Of a stretch of DNA of 64,000 nt, positions 51,096 to 60,541 are shown piece by piece; the first letter of the stretch is position 1; each line of letters starts with the position of its first letter. This stretch comes from an uncultured Alphaproteobacteria bacterium (lineage in GTDB: Bacteria > Pseudomonadota > Alphaproteobacteria > Micavibrionales > Micavibrionaceae). The DNA is taken from NCBI GenBank assembly GCA_937934135.1, contig CALHAW010000009.1:50184-114183 (forward strand), written 5' to 3'. A program made the position numbers and the translations under genes. The notes under the pieces are model-generated. The model did not search any database, was not told where the DNA came from, and saw only the letters and a list, made by a program, of their open reading frames with translations.

Positions 51096-53273
51096 AAAGC
51101 TCTGCGGATCGATATCAATTTGTATGCGCACGGCGGAAGGAGTTTTGACAGACCCCACCCACGCCTTAAGCGTTTTTTGAATATCAATTTCCTTATTCGC
51201 GCGCACCAGTAAGCGGCGGCGATATTTACCACGCAAACGATACATAAGCGCCTCCGCTGGCCCTAATGTCATAATTTTATCTCCTTGTGGGGCGCAATAT
51301 GCCAGCGCTTTGGACACGTCTTCCACTTGCTGTTCATCACGGCCAGAAATTATGATCCCTGCCAGACGGCTAAAAGGGGGCATATGCGCGACTTCACGTT
51401 CTTTTAATTCCACTTCCAAAAAATCATCCCGCGCCCCCCGTTGCAACGCCTGCATAACATTTGTGTCAGGGGAAAATGTCTGAAGATACACCGTTCCCTT
51501 TTTATTTTCACGGCCTGCCCGTCCCGCCACCTGATGAAGGAGTTGGTATGTGCGCTCTGTCGCGCGCAAGTCACCGCCCGTTAATCCTAAATCTGCATCC
51601 ACAACACCCACACACGTCAAATTAGGGAAATGATGCCCCTTTGCAATGATTTGCGTGCCAATAATAATATCCACTTCGTTATTTTGAATGCGGTCTAACG
51701 TGGCACAAAGATCATCATGTGTTATGGCCGTATCACTTGATAATATCTCAATCCGTGCCTCAGGATAAACGGCGCGTACTTCTTCTGCGATACGCTCTAC
51801 CCCTGGTCCGCATGGCGCCAATGAATCCTCTTCGTTACATTCGGGGCATTGGTCTGGCATGCGCATATAATGATCACAATGATGGCAATGAAGCTTGCCC
51901 GTCCGCCTATGTTCAATCAACCACGCCGTACAACGCGGACATTGAAAACGATGACCACACGTACGACATAATGTAAGCGGCGCATATCCCCGACGGTTTA
52001 AAAACAGCAATGCCTGCTCTTTGCGTTCAATCGTTTCGGTAATGGCCGTATGAAGGGTTGGTGCAATAAAGAATTGCCGTGATTCTGGTTTATCTTTTCG
52101 TAAATCAATCAAACGAATATCAGGAAGCACCGCGCCACCATGGCGTTCTGGCAGAATTAAATGCTTATACCGCTCGTTCCATGCATTTTGCATGGTTTCC
52201 AGCGATGGCGTCGCCGATACCATCACAATAGGGAATTTACCAAGGCTTGCCCGCACCACCGCCATATCCCGCGCATGGTAAATAACGCCCTCTTCTTGTT
52301 TATAGGCCGGGTCATGTTCTTCATCAACAATGATCAAACCCAAATCCTGATAAGGTAGAAAAAGCGCAGAACGCGCACCAATCACAACCTTGCTTTGCCC
52401 TTCCGCCACACCGCGCCATGTCGTTTTACGCTTCGCAGGGGAAAGTGATGAATGCCATAGCGCAGGCGCACAGCCAAAGCGGGATTTAAACCGCGCCAAA
52501 AACGCATTGGATAACGCAATTTCCGGAAGCAGAATAAGCACCTGTTTATTCTGACGAAGCGCCTGTGCGACGGCTTCAAAATAGACTTCTGTCTTTCCTG
52601 CACCCGTTACACCGTCCAATAATGCCGCACTATAATCATTGGCTTTCACCATATTTATAAGCGTGCCTGCACAATCTGTCTGCGGCCCTGATAAAAGAGC
52701 GCTCGCCCTTTCTGAATCAGGATTACGGCACGGCGGCGGCGCTTGTAATTCAACGCTATTTAAAAAACCTTTTTGATGCAGTGTTTTAATAACGCCGGAT
52801 GAACATCCTGCGGCCTCCGCCAATTCACTGGCGCGGCGCGGCAATCTATCTTGCGCGACATCCAACACCGCTTTTGCTTTTGGGGATAAGCCCATTTCGT
52901 CAGGCTCTAAATCACTCATCACATATCCCGTAACTGTCACGGGCGGCTCTAACGCTTTTGGTACGCTTAAGGTTAATTTTAAAACAGACCCCTTTGCCGC
53001 CACTGTATACGCCGCAACCCAATCAAGGAATTTACGATGCACCGCAGGCAAGGCGGGTAAGTCATAGAGTTGGACGATAGATTTAATTTTCTTAAGCTTT
53101 ACATCACTCCCACTTTTTAAAGCACCATCACCCCAAACAACCGCAGACACTTCGCGTGTTCCCAACGGCACACTGACATACGCCCCCTCCTCCACAGTCA
53201 TGCCTTCCGGCACGGCATAATCATATGCCTTGTCGATCGGAAATGGAGTTAATATCGCTTTTTTAATTGACAT
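51090..53273 (-). CDS. priA: Primosomal protein N' (replication restart helicase PriA)
   Basis: LLDGVTGAGKTEVYFEAVAQALRQNKQVLILLPEIALS; IIVDEEHDPAYKQEEGVIYHARDMAVVRA; zinc-binding cysteines CRTCGHRFQCPRCTAWL...CHHCDH...CPEC. Confidence 0.97.
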   Translation of the reverse strand: MSIKKAILTPFPIDKAYDYAVPEGMTVEEGAYVSVPLGTREVSAVVWGDGALKSGSDVKLKKIKSIVQLYDLPALPAVHRKFLDWVAAYTVAAKGSVLKLTLSVPKALEPPVTVTGYVMSDLEPDEMGLSPKAKAVLDVAQDRLPRRASELAEAAGCSSGVIKTLHQKGFLNSVELQAPPPCRNPDSERASALLSGPQTDCAGTLINMVKANDYSAALLDGVTGAGKTEVYFEAVAQALRQNKQVLILLPEIALSNAFLARFKSRFGCAPALWHSSLSPAKRKTTWRGVAEGQSKVVIGARSALFLPYQDLGLIIVDEEHDPAYKQEEGVIYHARDMAVVRASLGKFPIVMVSATPSLETMQNAWNERYKHLILPERHGGAVLPDIRLIDLRKDKPESRQFFIAPTLHTAITETIERKEQALLFLNRRGYAPLTLCRTCGHRFQCPRCTAWLIEHRRTGKLHCHHCDHYMRMPDQCPECNEEDSLAPCGPGVERIAEEVRAVYPEARIEILSSDTAITHDDLCATLDRIQNNEVDIIIGTQIIAKGHHFPNLTCVGVVDADLGLTGGDLRATERTYQLLHQVAGRAGRENKKGTVYLQTFSPDTNVMQALQRGARDDFLEVELKEREVAHMPPFSRLAGIIISGRDEQQVEDVSKALAYCAPQGDKIMTLGPAEALMYRLRGKYRRRLLVRANKEIDIQKTLKAWVGSVKTPSAVRIQIDIDPQSFY

Positions 53274-53320
53274 AATTAAATATTGTGGCTATAAACACTA
53301 TCTTATATGTAATCATTTAA

Positions 53321-53995
53321 ATGTGTTTTGTAATGAAAAATAATACAGTTCTTCGCTTTATCTTTGAAAAATCTGCACATTTTGTGGGGTATAAATTTAT
53401 TCCCAAAGAAACCATGTTCAATCTTTTTGGTACAAGCAAAAAACCAACCAATAATGAAGAGTTATCCATCGCCATTGCGAAGACATTAAACAACCTTACA
53501 AAATTAAGTGAAGAAATAAACCCCACATATTCAGAAAACGTTTTTATGAAATCACTTATAGATATAAAAACTGCGATTGATAAACTAAATGCAAAAGACA
53601 AAAACATTTATCTGTCTAAAAAAACCTTACAAAACTTACAGCAGCATCAATCTAACTTTCTGAGTTCTGCTCTTATTCTATCACTTCCTGAAGTCAATCA
53701 TCAACTAGATCAAAAAGGGGTATTGCGACCAGTTGCGATAACACCAAAACAAACCATAAATCAATTAAACAACATACTTTTGGCCAAAAACATTGAAAGC
53801 TTTAATAAAAAATTAGACTTATTTTTTGATACGATAGAAATAAAGCCAGAAGAAGATTTCTTTTCTTCAAACGAAACTATACATCAACCACGCACATGGA
53901 CTGCCTCTTTAAAAAATTCGTCAAACAAACCTGTAAACAGTGAAAAATCATCGCGGCCAAAATTCCTTGGGGGCGTGCCTAGACAAGACAGGTAA
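53321..53995 (+). CDS. Hypothetical protein, 224 aa
   Basis: Complete ORF, Lys/Asn-rich; no family recognised; start may be downstream. Confidence 0.5.
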   Translation: MCFVMKNNTVLRFIFEKSAHFVGYKFIPKETMFNLFGTSKKPTNNEELSIAIAKTLNNLTKLSEEINPTYSENVFMKSLIDIKTAIDKLNAKDKNIYLSKKTLQNLQQHQSNFLSSALILSLPEVNHQLDQKGVLRPVAITPKQTINQLNNILLAKNIESFNKKLDLFFDTIEIKPEEDFFSSNETIHQPRTWTASLKNSSNKPVNSEKSSRPKFLGGVPRQDR

Positions 53996-54075
53996 TTTTT
54001 CCCCTGTAATTCCCCCTTGCCTCTTTTGTTATGTGCTTTACAAATAAAAACACCATTTACACAAAGGAAAATATT

Positions 54076-54732
54076 ATGAAATTTTTTGCAGATACATCTG
54101 ATTTGGATGCCATTAAAGACTTAGCCGATTGCGGTATGTTGGATGGTGTAACAACGAACCCTTCCATTATTGCCAAATCAGGTAAAGAATTTATCCCCCT
54201 TATTAAAGAAATCTGCCAAATCTGTGACGGCCCCGTTAGTGCCGAGGTCGCCTCAACTGATTTTGAAATCATGATGAAGGAAGGTGAAAAGCTCGCCAAA
54301 ATTGCCGATAATATCGCCGTAAAAGTCCCCCTTACCGAAGCAGGCCTTAAAGTCTGTAAAAGTCTTTCTGACAACGGCACAATGGTGAATGTCACGCTCT
54401 GTTTTTCTCCTATGCAAGCTCTGCTCGCCGCAAAAGCAGGCGCAAGCTTTATCTCCCCCTTTGTCGGTCGCCTTGATGATATTGGCCAAGATGGGATGGA
54501 TTTAATCGCCGATATTCTGACTATTTACGATAATTATCCACAATATGATACCGAAGTGCTTGTTGCCTCAATCCGTCATCCTGAACATATTTTACAAAGC
54601 GCGCGCCTCGGCGCCGATGTCGTCACTTGCCCACCAGAGGTTATTAAAAAGCTCTATAAACACCCCCTCACAGACAAAGGCCTCGCCGATTTCGTAGAAG
54701 ATTGGAAAAAAACAGGACAGAGTATTTTGTGA
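54076..54732 (+). CDS. fsa: Fructose-6-phosphate aldolase / transaldolase-like protein (start revised to 54076)
   Basis: [90 protein letters not shown]. Confidence 0.93.
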   Translation: MKFFADTSDLDAIKDLADCGMLDGVTTNPSIIAKSGKEFIPLIKEICQICDGPVSAEVASTDFEIMMKEGEKLAKIADNIAVKVPLTEAGLKVCKSLSDNGTMVNVTLCFSPMQALLAAKAGASFISPFVGRLDDIGQDGMDLIADILTIYDNYPQYDTEVLVASIRHPEHILQSARLGADVVTCPPEVIKKLYKHPLTDKGLADFVEDWKKTGQSIL

Positions 54733-54764
54733 GAACATATTTTAAGCTGTGATAAACTGCACTT

Positions 54765-55484
54765 ATGAGTGATTCAAAAAATACTGATGCTGTGCCGTCC
54801 TTATCGCCCGAAGATGTGATTGCGTTTTTGCGTTCTAATCCCAAATTCCTCAGTCAAAATCCTGAAGCCTGCGACCTTTTGGTGCCGCCAAAAGGAGGGA
54901 ACAGTGCGGATGCAGGTAAAAATGTCAGTGATTTTCAAAGCTTCATGATCAAGCGCCTGAAAGATGACAAAGAAAAAGTCGTCGAGGCCACACAGACCCT
55001 TGTTGAAAATGCGCGGTCGAATATGAACAACCAGCAACGCATCCATAATGTTGTCTTACGCCTGCTTGAGGCACGGAATTTTGATGAATTTATTCATATT
55101 GTCACCATGGATTTATCGGCCATGTTGGACACAGATATCTCTGTCCTTGTAGTTGAAAGCAACGACCATGATATCCCCCATATCACCACCAGCGGTATTC
55201 GCGTCATCCCCCAAGGGACGATTGATAATTGGATGGGGGGACAAAACGCCCTTCTTCAGTCAAACATAAGCGGTATTGAAGCCATTTATGGTGGCGGCGC
55301 AACGCTTGTTCAATCACAAGCCTTATTGCGTATTGATATATCAACAGATACCCCGCCCGGCATTTTGGCATTCGGTTCGCGTGATCCAGACATGTTTCAA
55401 GATGGCCAAGCCACCGACCTTGTTGCATTTTTAGCTGGCGTCGTCGCACGATGCTTCCGCCACTGGCTCGATCTACCGCAATAA
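54765..55484 (+). CDS. DUF484 family protein
   Basis: DVIAFLRSNPKFLSQNPEACDLLVPP and the GAF-like C-terminal half; immediately upstream of xerC, a common arrangement. Confidence 0.85.
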   Translation: MSDSKNTDAVPSLSPEDVIAFLRSNPKFLSQNPEACDLLVPPKGGNSADAGKNVSDFQSFMIKRLKDDKEKVVEATQTLVENARSNMNNQQRIHNVVLRLLEARNFDEFIHIVTMDLSAMLDTDISVLVVESNDHDIPHITTSGIRVIPQGTIDNWMGGQNALLQSNISGIEAIYGGGATLVQSQALLRIDISTDTPPGILAFGSRDPDMFQDGQATDLVAFLAGVVARCFRHWLDLPQ

Positions 55485-55602
55485 ATATGCTATCGTTATT
55501 TAGCCGTTTCGCTTTTTCTTTCGACTAGGCGCAAATGACAACACGCAGATAACTGCGTGAGGAGTAAAGCAACACCGCCGCAAGGAAAATAGGAATGACA
55601 AA

Positions 55603-56532
55603 ATGTTTAAACCGCTCACGCTAGAGCGTTGCCAAGGTGACTTAAACGAAACGCTTCAAAAATGGCTCACTTGGCTGCGCGTTGAAAAAAATATGTCGGA
55701 ACACACTATTCGTGCTTACGTGTCGGATGTGTCGCAATTTATCGACTTCCTCGCGCCGCATGCGGGTAAAGCGCTTTCAGTTGGAGATATCAGCGATTCT
55801 GGTGTGACGGATTTTCGCTCATGGTTATCACGCAAGGCCGCATCGGGCAATGTAAATGCCTCGCGCGCGCGGTCTTTATCAGGCCTCAAAAACTTCCTGA
55901 CATGGATGGATAAGCAAGGCATCGCGCATAACGCAAAAATCGGCATTATCCGCGCGCCCAAAATCCCACGTAAATTACCCAAGCCCTTAGAGATAAGCCA
56001 AGCCTTTCGCTTGCTTGATGATATGCCTTGCGAAAATTGGGTTGATCTGCGAAACAAAGCGCTGTTCACGCTGCTATATGGGTGTGGATTGCGGATTGAT
56101 GAAGCGCTAAACCTGACCATAAAAGACCTTCCCCGCGATGGATTCCTTAATGTAACAGGTAAGGGAAACAAAGAACGCCAAGTACCTGTTTTACAACAGA
56201 TAAATAATCAAATTTTTGCGTATCGAAACGCCTGCCCCTTCCCCGAAACACCAACACGCGCATTATTTTGTAACAATAAAGGAGACACGCTTCATCAGGG
56301 CGTTGTGCAAAATGCCATGCGTCATTTAAGGAAACAATTAAACCTGCCCGATAAGGCAACCCCCCACGCACTCCGCCACAGCTTTGCCACGCATCTTTTA
56401 CAAAATGGTGCAAACTTAAGGGAGATTCAAGAACTTCTCGGCCATGCCAGTCTCAGCACCACGCAAATATATACCGATATAAATTTCGAAGATCTAAAAG
56501 CTATCTACAAAAAAGCGCATCCTCGGGCGTGA
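55603..56532 (+). CDS. xerC: Tyrosine recombinase XerC
   Basis: RNKALFTLLYGCGLRIDEALNL, GKGNKERQVPVL, TPHALRHSFATHLLQNGANLREIQELLGHASLSTTQIYTDI: R...HxxR...H...Y catalytic residues. Confidence 0.95.
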   Translation: MFKPLTLERCQGDLNETLQKWLTWLRVEKNMSEHTIRAYVSDVSQFIDFLAPHAGKALSVGDISDSGVTDFRSWLSRKAASGNVNASRARSLSGLKNFLTWMDKQGIAHNAKIGIIRAPKIPRKLPKPLEISQAFRLLDDMPCENWVDLRNKALFTLLYGCGLRIDEALNLTIKDLPRDGFLNVTGKGNKERQVPVLQQINNQIFAYRNACPFPETPTRALFCNNKGDTLHQGVVQNAMRHLRKQLNLPDKATPHALRHSFATHLLQNGANLREIQELLGHASLSTTQIYTDINFEDLKAIYKKAHPRA

Positions 56533-56753
56533 TGGCGCTTTACAAAAGACCACCGAATCTTGTTAAACTTAGATATGTTTAAAGAAGTAGCCCTATTAAA
56601 GCCTGATAATGATAATTATAAAAAATCTCCCCTTGCCCATATCTTCAACACGCCAAGCTTATTTAAATCAAAAGAAAATTTACAACTCACTGACCACCGA
56701 AAAGACCAAAGGCTCCTGACTGGGACAACATACGGTACACTTACAATCATTTC

Positions 56754-58148
56754 TTAAACATGTAACGGTCTTTCATCGATTGCCAATGCGGCCTCTTTGA
56801 CTACTTCGCTTAATGTTGGGTGGGCGTGACAGGTACGGGCAATATCTTCACTGGAAGCGCCAAATTCCATGGCAACACCAATCTCTGCAATTAGCGTCCC
56901 TGCTTCTGCGCCAATAATGTGACATCCCAAAACACGGTCTGTGCGCTTATCTGCAATAATTTTGACAAAACCATCCATGGCATTCATGGCGCGGGCGCGG
57001 CCATTGGCCATGAAAGGGAACTTACCAACTTTATAGGCAACACCTTCTTCTTTTAATTGTTCTTCCGTTTTACCAATATTGGCAATTTCAGGGTGCGTAT
57101 AAACAACGCCTGGAATAAGGTTATAATCAATATGACCGGATTGCCCATCCAACATTTCTGCCAAGACAACGCCCTCATCTTCGGCTTTGTGGGCAAGCAT
57201 TGGCCCTGCAATCACGTCACCAATGGCATAAATACCGTCAATGTTAGTTTTAAAATGCCCATCTGTTTTTATACAGCCACGCGCATCTGTTTCCACGCCA
57301 ACACTCTCTAACCCTAAGTTATCTGTATAGGCCTTGCGCCCCACCGCAACCAATGCCACATCAACACTCATTTTTTCTTCTGTGCCACCAGCCGCAGGTT
57401 CAAGCGTTAAATCAACACCGTTCTTTCCGACCTTCGCGGAGGTTACTTTTGTACTAAGCTTAAATTCAATGCCTTGTTTTTTGAAAATCTTATTGGATTC
57501 TTTTCTGATTTCTCCATCCATACCAGGCAAGATTTGATCCATAAATTCAATCACAGTAACTTTCGCACCAAGGCGTGACCAAACAGACCCCAGCTCTAAC
57601 CCAATAACACCGCCACCAATCACCACTAATTCTTTTGGTACCTCGGTCAGCTCTAAGGCGCCTGTAGAGGACACAATGCGATCTTCATCAATTTCTATTC
57701 CCGGCAGACCCGCAACATCGGACCCCGTGGCAATAATGATATGGGTTGCATCATAATGCGTTCCCGCAACATCAACTTTTCCTTTACCGGTAATTTTTCC
57801 TGCACCTTTCAGCCAATCAATTTTGTTTTTCTTAAACAGAAATTCAATACCCTTTGTGTTGGCCTCAACAACGCCATCCTTAAAGCCCATCATTTTTTTC
57901 AGATCCAGTTTTACACTGCCTGTTTCAATGCCCATTTTGCCAAATTCATCATGCGCCGCATGGTATTTTTCTGACGCCGCCAAAAGTGCTTTTGAAGGAA
58001 TACAGCCCACATTCAAGCATGTTCCACCCAATGTATCGCGTTTTTCAACACAGGCGACTTTCATGCCCAGTTGCGCCGCGCGGATCGCGCAGACATATCC
58101 ACCAGGGCCAGAACCAATTACAATTACGTCATATTTTTGAGAAGCCAT
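56754..58148 (-). CDS. lpdA: Dihydrolipoyl dehydrogenase (start revised to 58148)
   Basis: YDVIVIGSGPGGYVCAIRAAQLGMKVACVEKRDTLGGTCLNVGCIPSKALL; C-terminal CHAHPTLSEVVKEAAL. Confidence 0.97.
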   Translation of the reverse strand: MASQKYDVIVIGSGPGGYVCAIRAAQLGMKVACVEKRDTLGGTCLNVGCIPSKALLAASEKYHAAHDEFGKMGIETGSVKLDLKKMMGFKDGVVEANTKGIEFLFKKNKIDWLKGAGKITGKGKVDVAGTHYDATHIIIATGSDVAGLPGIEIDEDRIVSSTGALELTEVPKELVVIGGGVIGLELGSVWSRLGAKVTVIEFMDQILPGMDGEIRKESNKIFKKQGIEFKLSTKVTSAKVGKNGVDLTLEPAAGGTEEKMSVDVALVAVGRKAYTDNLGLESVGVETDARGCIKTDGHFKTNIDGIYAIGDVIAGPMLAHKAEDEGVVLAEMLDGQSGHIDYNLIPGVVYTHPEIANIGKTEEQLKEEGVAYKVGKFPFMANGRARAMNAMDGFVKIIADKRTDRVLGCHIIGAEAGTLIAEIGVAMEFGASSEDIARTCHAHPTLSEVVKEAALAIDERPLHV

Positions 58149-58270
58149 TTGAAAACCCGCTTTAATTTTTAAGAATTTAAATACCCTCATTTTTTAACGG
58201 AAAGCCCACAGCAGAGCAAGAGCGCTTTTCGCTCGAGTTTATTGGAAATCTGGGGTAAAATTATTCTCCA

Positions 58271-59251
58271 ATGACCCCACTTGAAAAGAACACCATCCTT
58301 AATCATATGCGCGCCGCCCAGCGTGAATCCCTACGTAGCCCCATTCCTGGTTATAAAATCGCCGCGCTGATTGAAGGAAAAGACCGCATGGGGCATGAAT
58401 TTGTCCTACAACGCACCAATCATTGGCCCAATATCATTCGTGAAACGCTTGGCGTGAAAAAGAAAATCGGAAATTCTTCACCGACTATCCATGCAGAAAC
58501 CGCTGTTCTGACAGCTACATCGCATGCAGTTGAAGGGGCGGATTTATATATTACTGACCCCCCTTGCCCCAACTGTATGAAGAATATTGCCGAAGCAGGC
58601 ATTGGACGGTTATTTATTGATGAGGCGGGATTTAGCCGAAAATATTACAAAAAAAATAAACATCATGTAGATGACATATCCATGAAAATTGCACATCGTG
58701 CAGGCATTTCTATTTATTATATCAATACGTTAAGGGAAGAAATTAATATTTTTTCTGAGGTCAACCAAACAACGCCACCCGTCAATGACAGCCCCGTTCA
58801 TATTGAACCGATTACAAAAGAAGGCGCCGCCCTTTTTGATGATGCGATTGATCAGGCAACACAGCTTCATAAACAACGCAAACACGTGGTTGCCTGCGTG
58901 AAAGATGCGATGGAAAATAAATTCCTGCTCACGGTGCGCTCCCATCTTGTCATCGGATATTCTGCCGAAGACACGCAAGACGTTCCACTTATCAACAAAG
59001 CCCCCGGAGAGAAATACGGGTATATTCAAGAACCCGTCAACCGCTTGCTGATGTTCATGGCACGCAAAGGATATTCACTGATAGAAGGTTATCTCTATTG
59101 CTCTATTGTACCGACATCACGCGAACAAATAAATTTAGTGGGCGCAGATATTCAACGCATCACCATTGGTGATATTCAAAAATCACGCGACGGATATGGT
59201 ATAAAGGCGATGAACACGCTTAAACAAGCAGAAATTTTGGAATATTCTTAA
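58271..59251 (+). CDS. Zinc-dependent deaminase-fold protein with an additional C-terminal domain
   Basis: HAETAVL zinc motif followed by TDPPCPNCMKNIAEAGIGRLFID (PCxxC); residues after about 160 form an extra uncharacterised region. Confidence 0.8.
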   Translation: MTPLEKNTILNHMRAAQRESLRSPIPGYKIAALIEGKDRMGHEFVLQRTNHWPNIIRETLGVKKKIGNSSPTIHAETAVLTATSHAVEGADLYITDPPCPNCMKNIAEAGIGRLFIDEAGFSRKYYKKNKHHVDDISMKIAHRAGISIYYINTLREEINIFSEVNQTTPPVNDSPVHIEPITKEGAALFDDAIDQATQLHKQRKHVVACVKDAMENKFLLTVRSHLVIGYSAEDTQDVPLINKAPGEKYGYIQEPVNRLLMFMARKGYSLIEGYLYCSIVPTSREQINLVGADIQRITIGDIQKSRDGYGIKAMNTLKQAEILEYS

Positions 59252-59266
59252 ACGAAAAGAAAACCC

Positions 59267-60502
59267 TTAGACCTCAAGAACCATACGTTGTGGGTCTTCT
59301 AATGCTTCTTTAACACGCACAAGGAAGCTTACGGATTCTTTACCATCGATGATACGGTGATCATAAGATAGAGCGATGTACATCATCGGGCGTGCCTCAA
59401 TCGATCCATCAGGCATCACCATCGCGCGTTGTTGAATTTTATGCATACCCAAAATTGCAGATTGTGGTGCATTCAAAATTGGAGTCGCCATAAGTGATCC
59501 AAATACACCGCCATTGGTGATTGTGAATGTTCCACCCTGCATTTCATCCATCGTGATTTTTCCATCACGCGCACGGCTTCCCACATCGATAATATCTTTT
59601 TCAATATGGGCCATATTTTTTTGGTCACAATCACGCACAACAGGCACAACCAACCCTTGCGGCGTGCTAACGGCAATCCCAAGGTCATAAAAATTCTTAT
59701 AGATGATATCATCCCCATCAATTTCCGCATTAACCGCCGGAAATTCTTGCAAGGCCTGTACTGCGGCCTTTACGAAGAACGACATAAAACCAAGCTTTAC
59801 GCCATGTTTTTTAACAAAGCTTTCCTGATATTGCTTACGAAGCGCCATAATCGCCGTCATATCCACTTCATTGAATGTTGTCAGGATCGCCGCTTCTTCT
59901 TGTGCGCCCTTCAATCGTTTTGCAATCACTTGGCGCAGGCGTGTCATTTTCACGCGTTCTTCCCGTGGCCCCGTATCACGCGGTACATGCGGCGCAGGCG
60001 CAGGTTTTGGCGCTTCAGGCACAGCAGCAGTGGCAACTGGCGCGGGTGCTTTCGCACCTTCCATGTGATTGATCACATCTTCTTTGGTCAGGCGACCATC
60101 TTTGCCTGTGCCTGTAATTTTATCGGCATCCAAATTATTATCATTTACCATCTTAAGCACGGCAGGTGATAATTTATGCGCATCATCTTCATCAACCGCA
60201 GGCGCTTCCTTTGGCGCTTCGCTAGCGTCAGCAGGTGCGGCGGCTGGTTTTGGTGCGCTTGATGCACCTTCACCGCCAATTTCGCCCAATAAAGCGCCAA
60301 CTTCTACATTTTCGCCTTCTTGTACAATAATCGCGCTAATGACACCAGCTTCGGTTGCATTAACTTCCAATGTCACCTTATCAGTTTCTAATTCTACAAT
60401 CGGTTCATCCACGGCAACGCTGTCACCTTCTTTTTTAAGCCACTGCGCGACAGTCGCTTCAGATACGGATTCTCCTAATGTAGGGACGATAATTTGTGCC
60501 AT
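59267..60502 (-). CDS. sucB: 2-oxoglutarate dehydrogenase E2, dihydrolipoyllysine succinyltransferase
   Basis: Lipoyl domain [15 protein letters not shown]3-binding [35 protein letters not shown]; catalytic [19 protein letters not shown]. Confidence 0.97.
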   Translation of the reverse strand: MAQIIVPTLGESVSEATVAQWLKKEGDSVAVDEPIVELETDKVTLEVNATEAGVISAIIVQEGENVEVGALLGEIGGEGASSAPKPAAAPADASEAPKEAPAVDEDDAHKLSPAVLKMVNDNNLDADKITGTGKDGRLTKEDVINHMEGAKAPAPVATAAVPEAPKPAPAPHVPRDTGPREERVKMTRLRQVIAKRLKGAQEEAAILTTFNEVDMTAIMALRKQYQESFVKKHGVKLGFMSFFVKAAVQALQEFPAVNAEIDGDDIIYKNFYDLGIAVSTPQGLVVPVVRDCDQKNMAHIEKDIIDVGSRARDGKITMDEMQGGTFTITNGGVFGSLMATPILNAPQSAILGMHKIQQRAMVMPDGSIEARPMMYIALSYDHRIIDGKESVSFLVRVKEALEDPQRMVLEV

Positions 60503-60541
60503 TTTTCTTTCCTTATATATAAAATGCTTAAATAGGTTGTA

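Noticed and set aside
55603-56532. xerC as an integrase of a mobile element
   Set aside because: Context (DUF484 upstream, fsa and priA nearby) matches the chromosomal dimer-resolution recombinase; no att-like repeats or phage genes nearby.
56560-56757. 65-aa + strand ORF between xerC and lpdA
   Set aside because: Possible gene, but no motif, no clear ribosome-binding site and it overlaps the lpdA end; not called.
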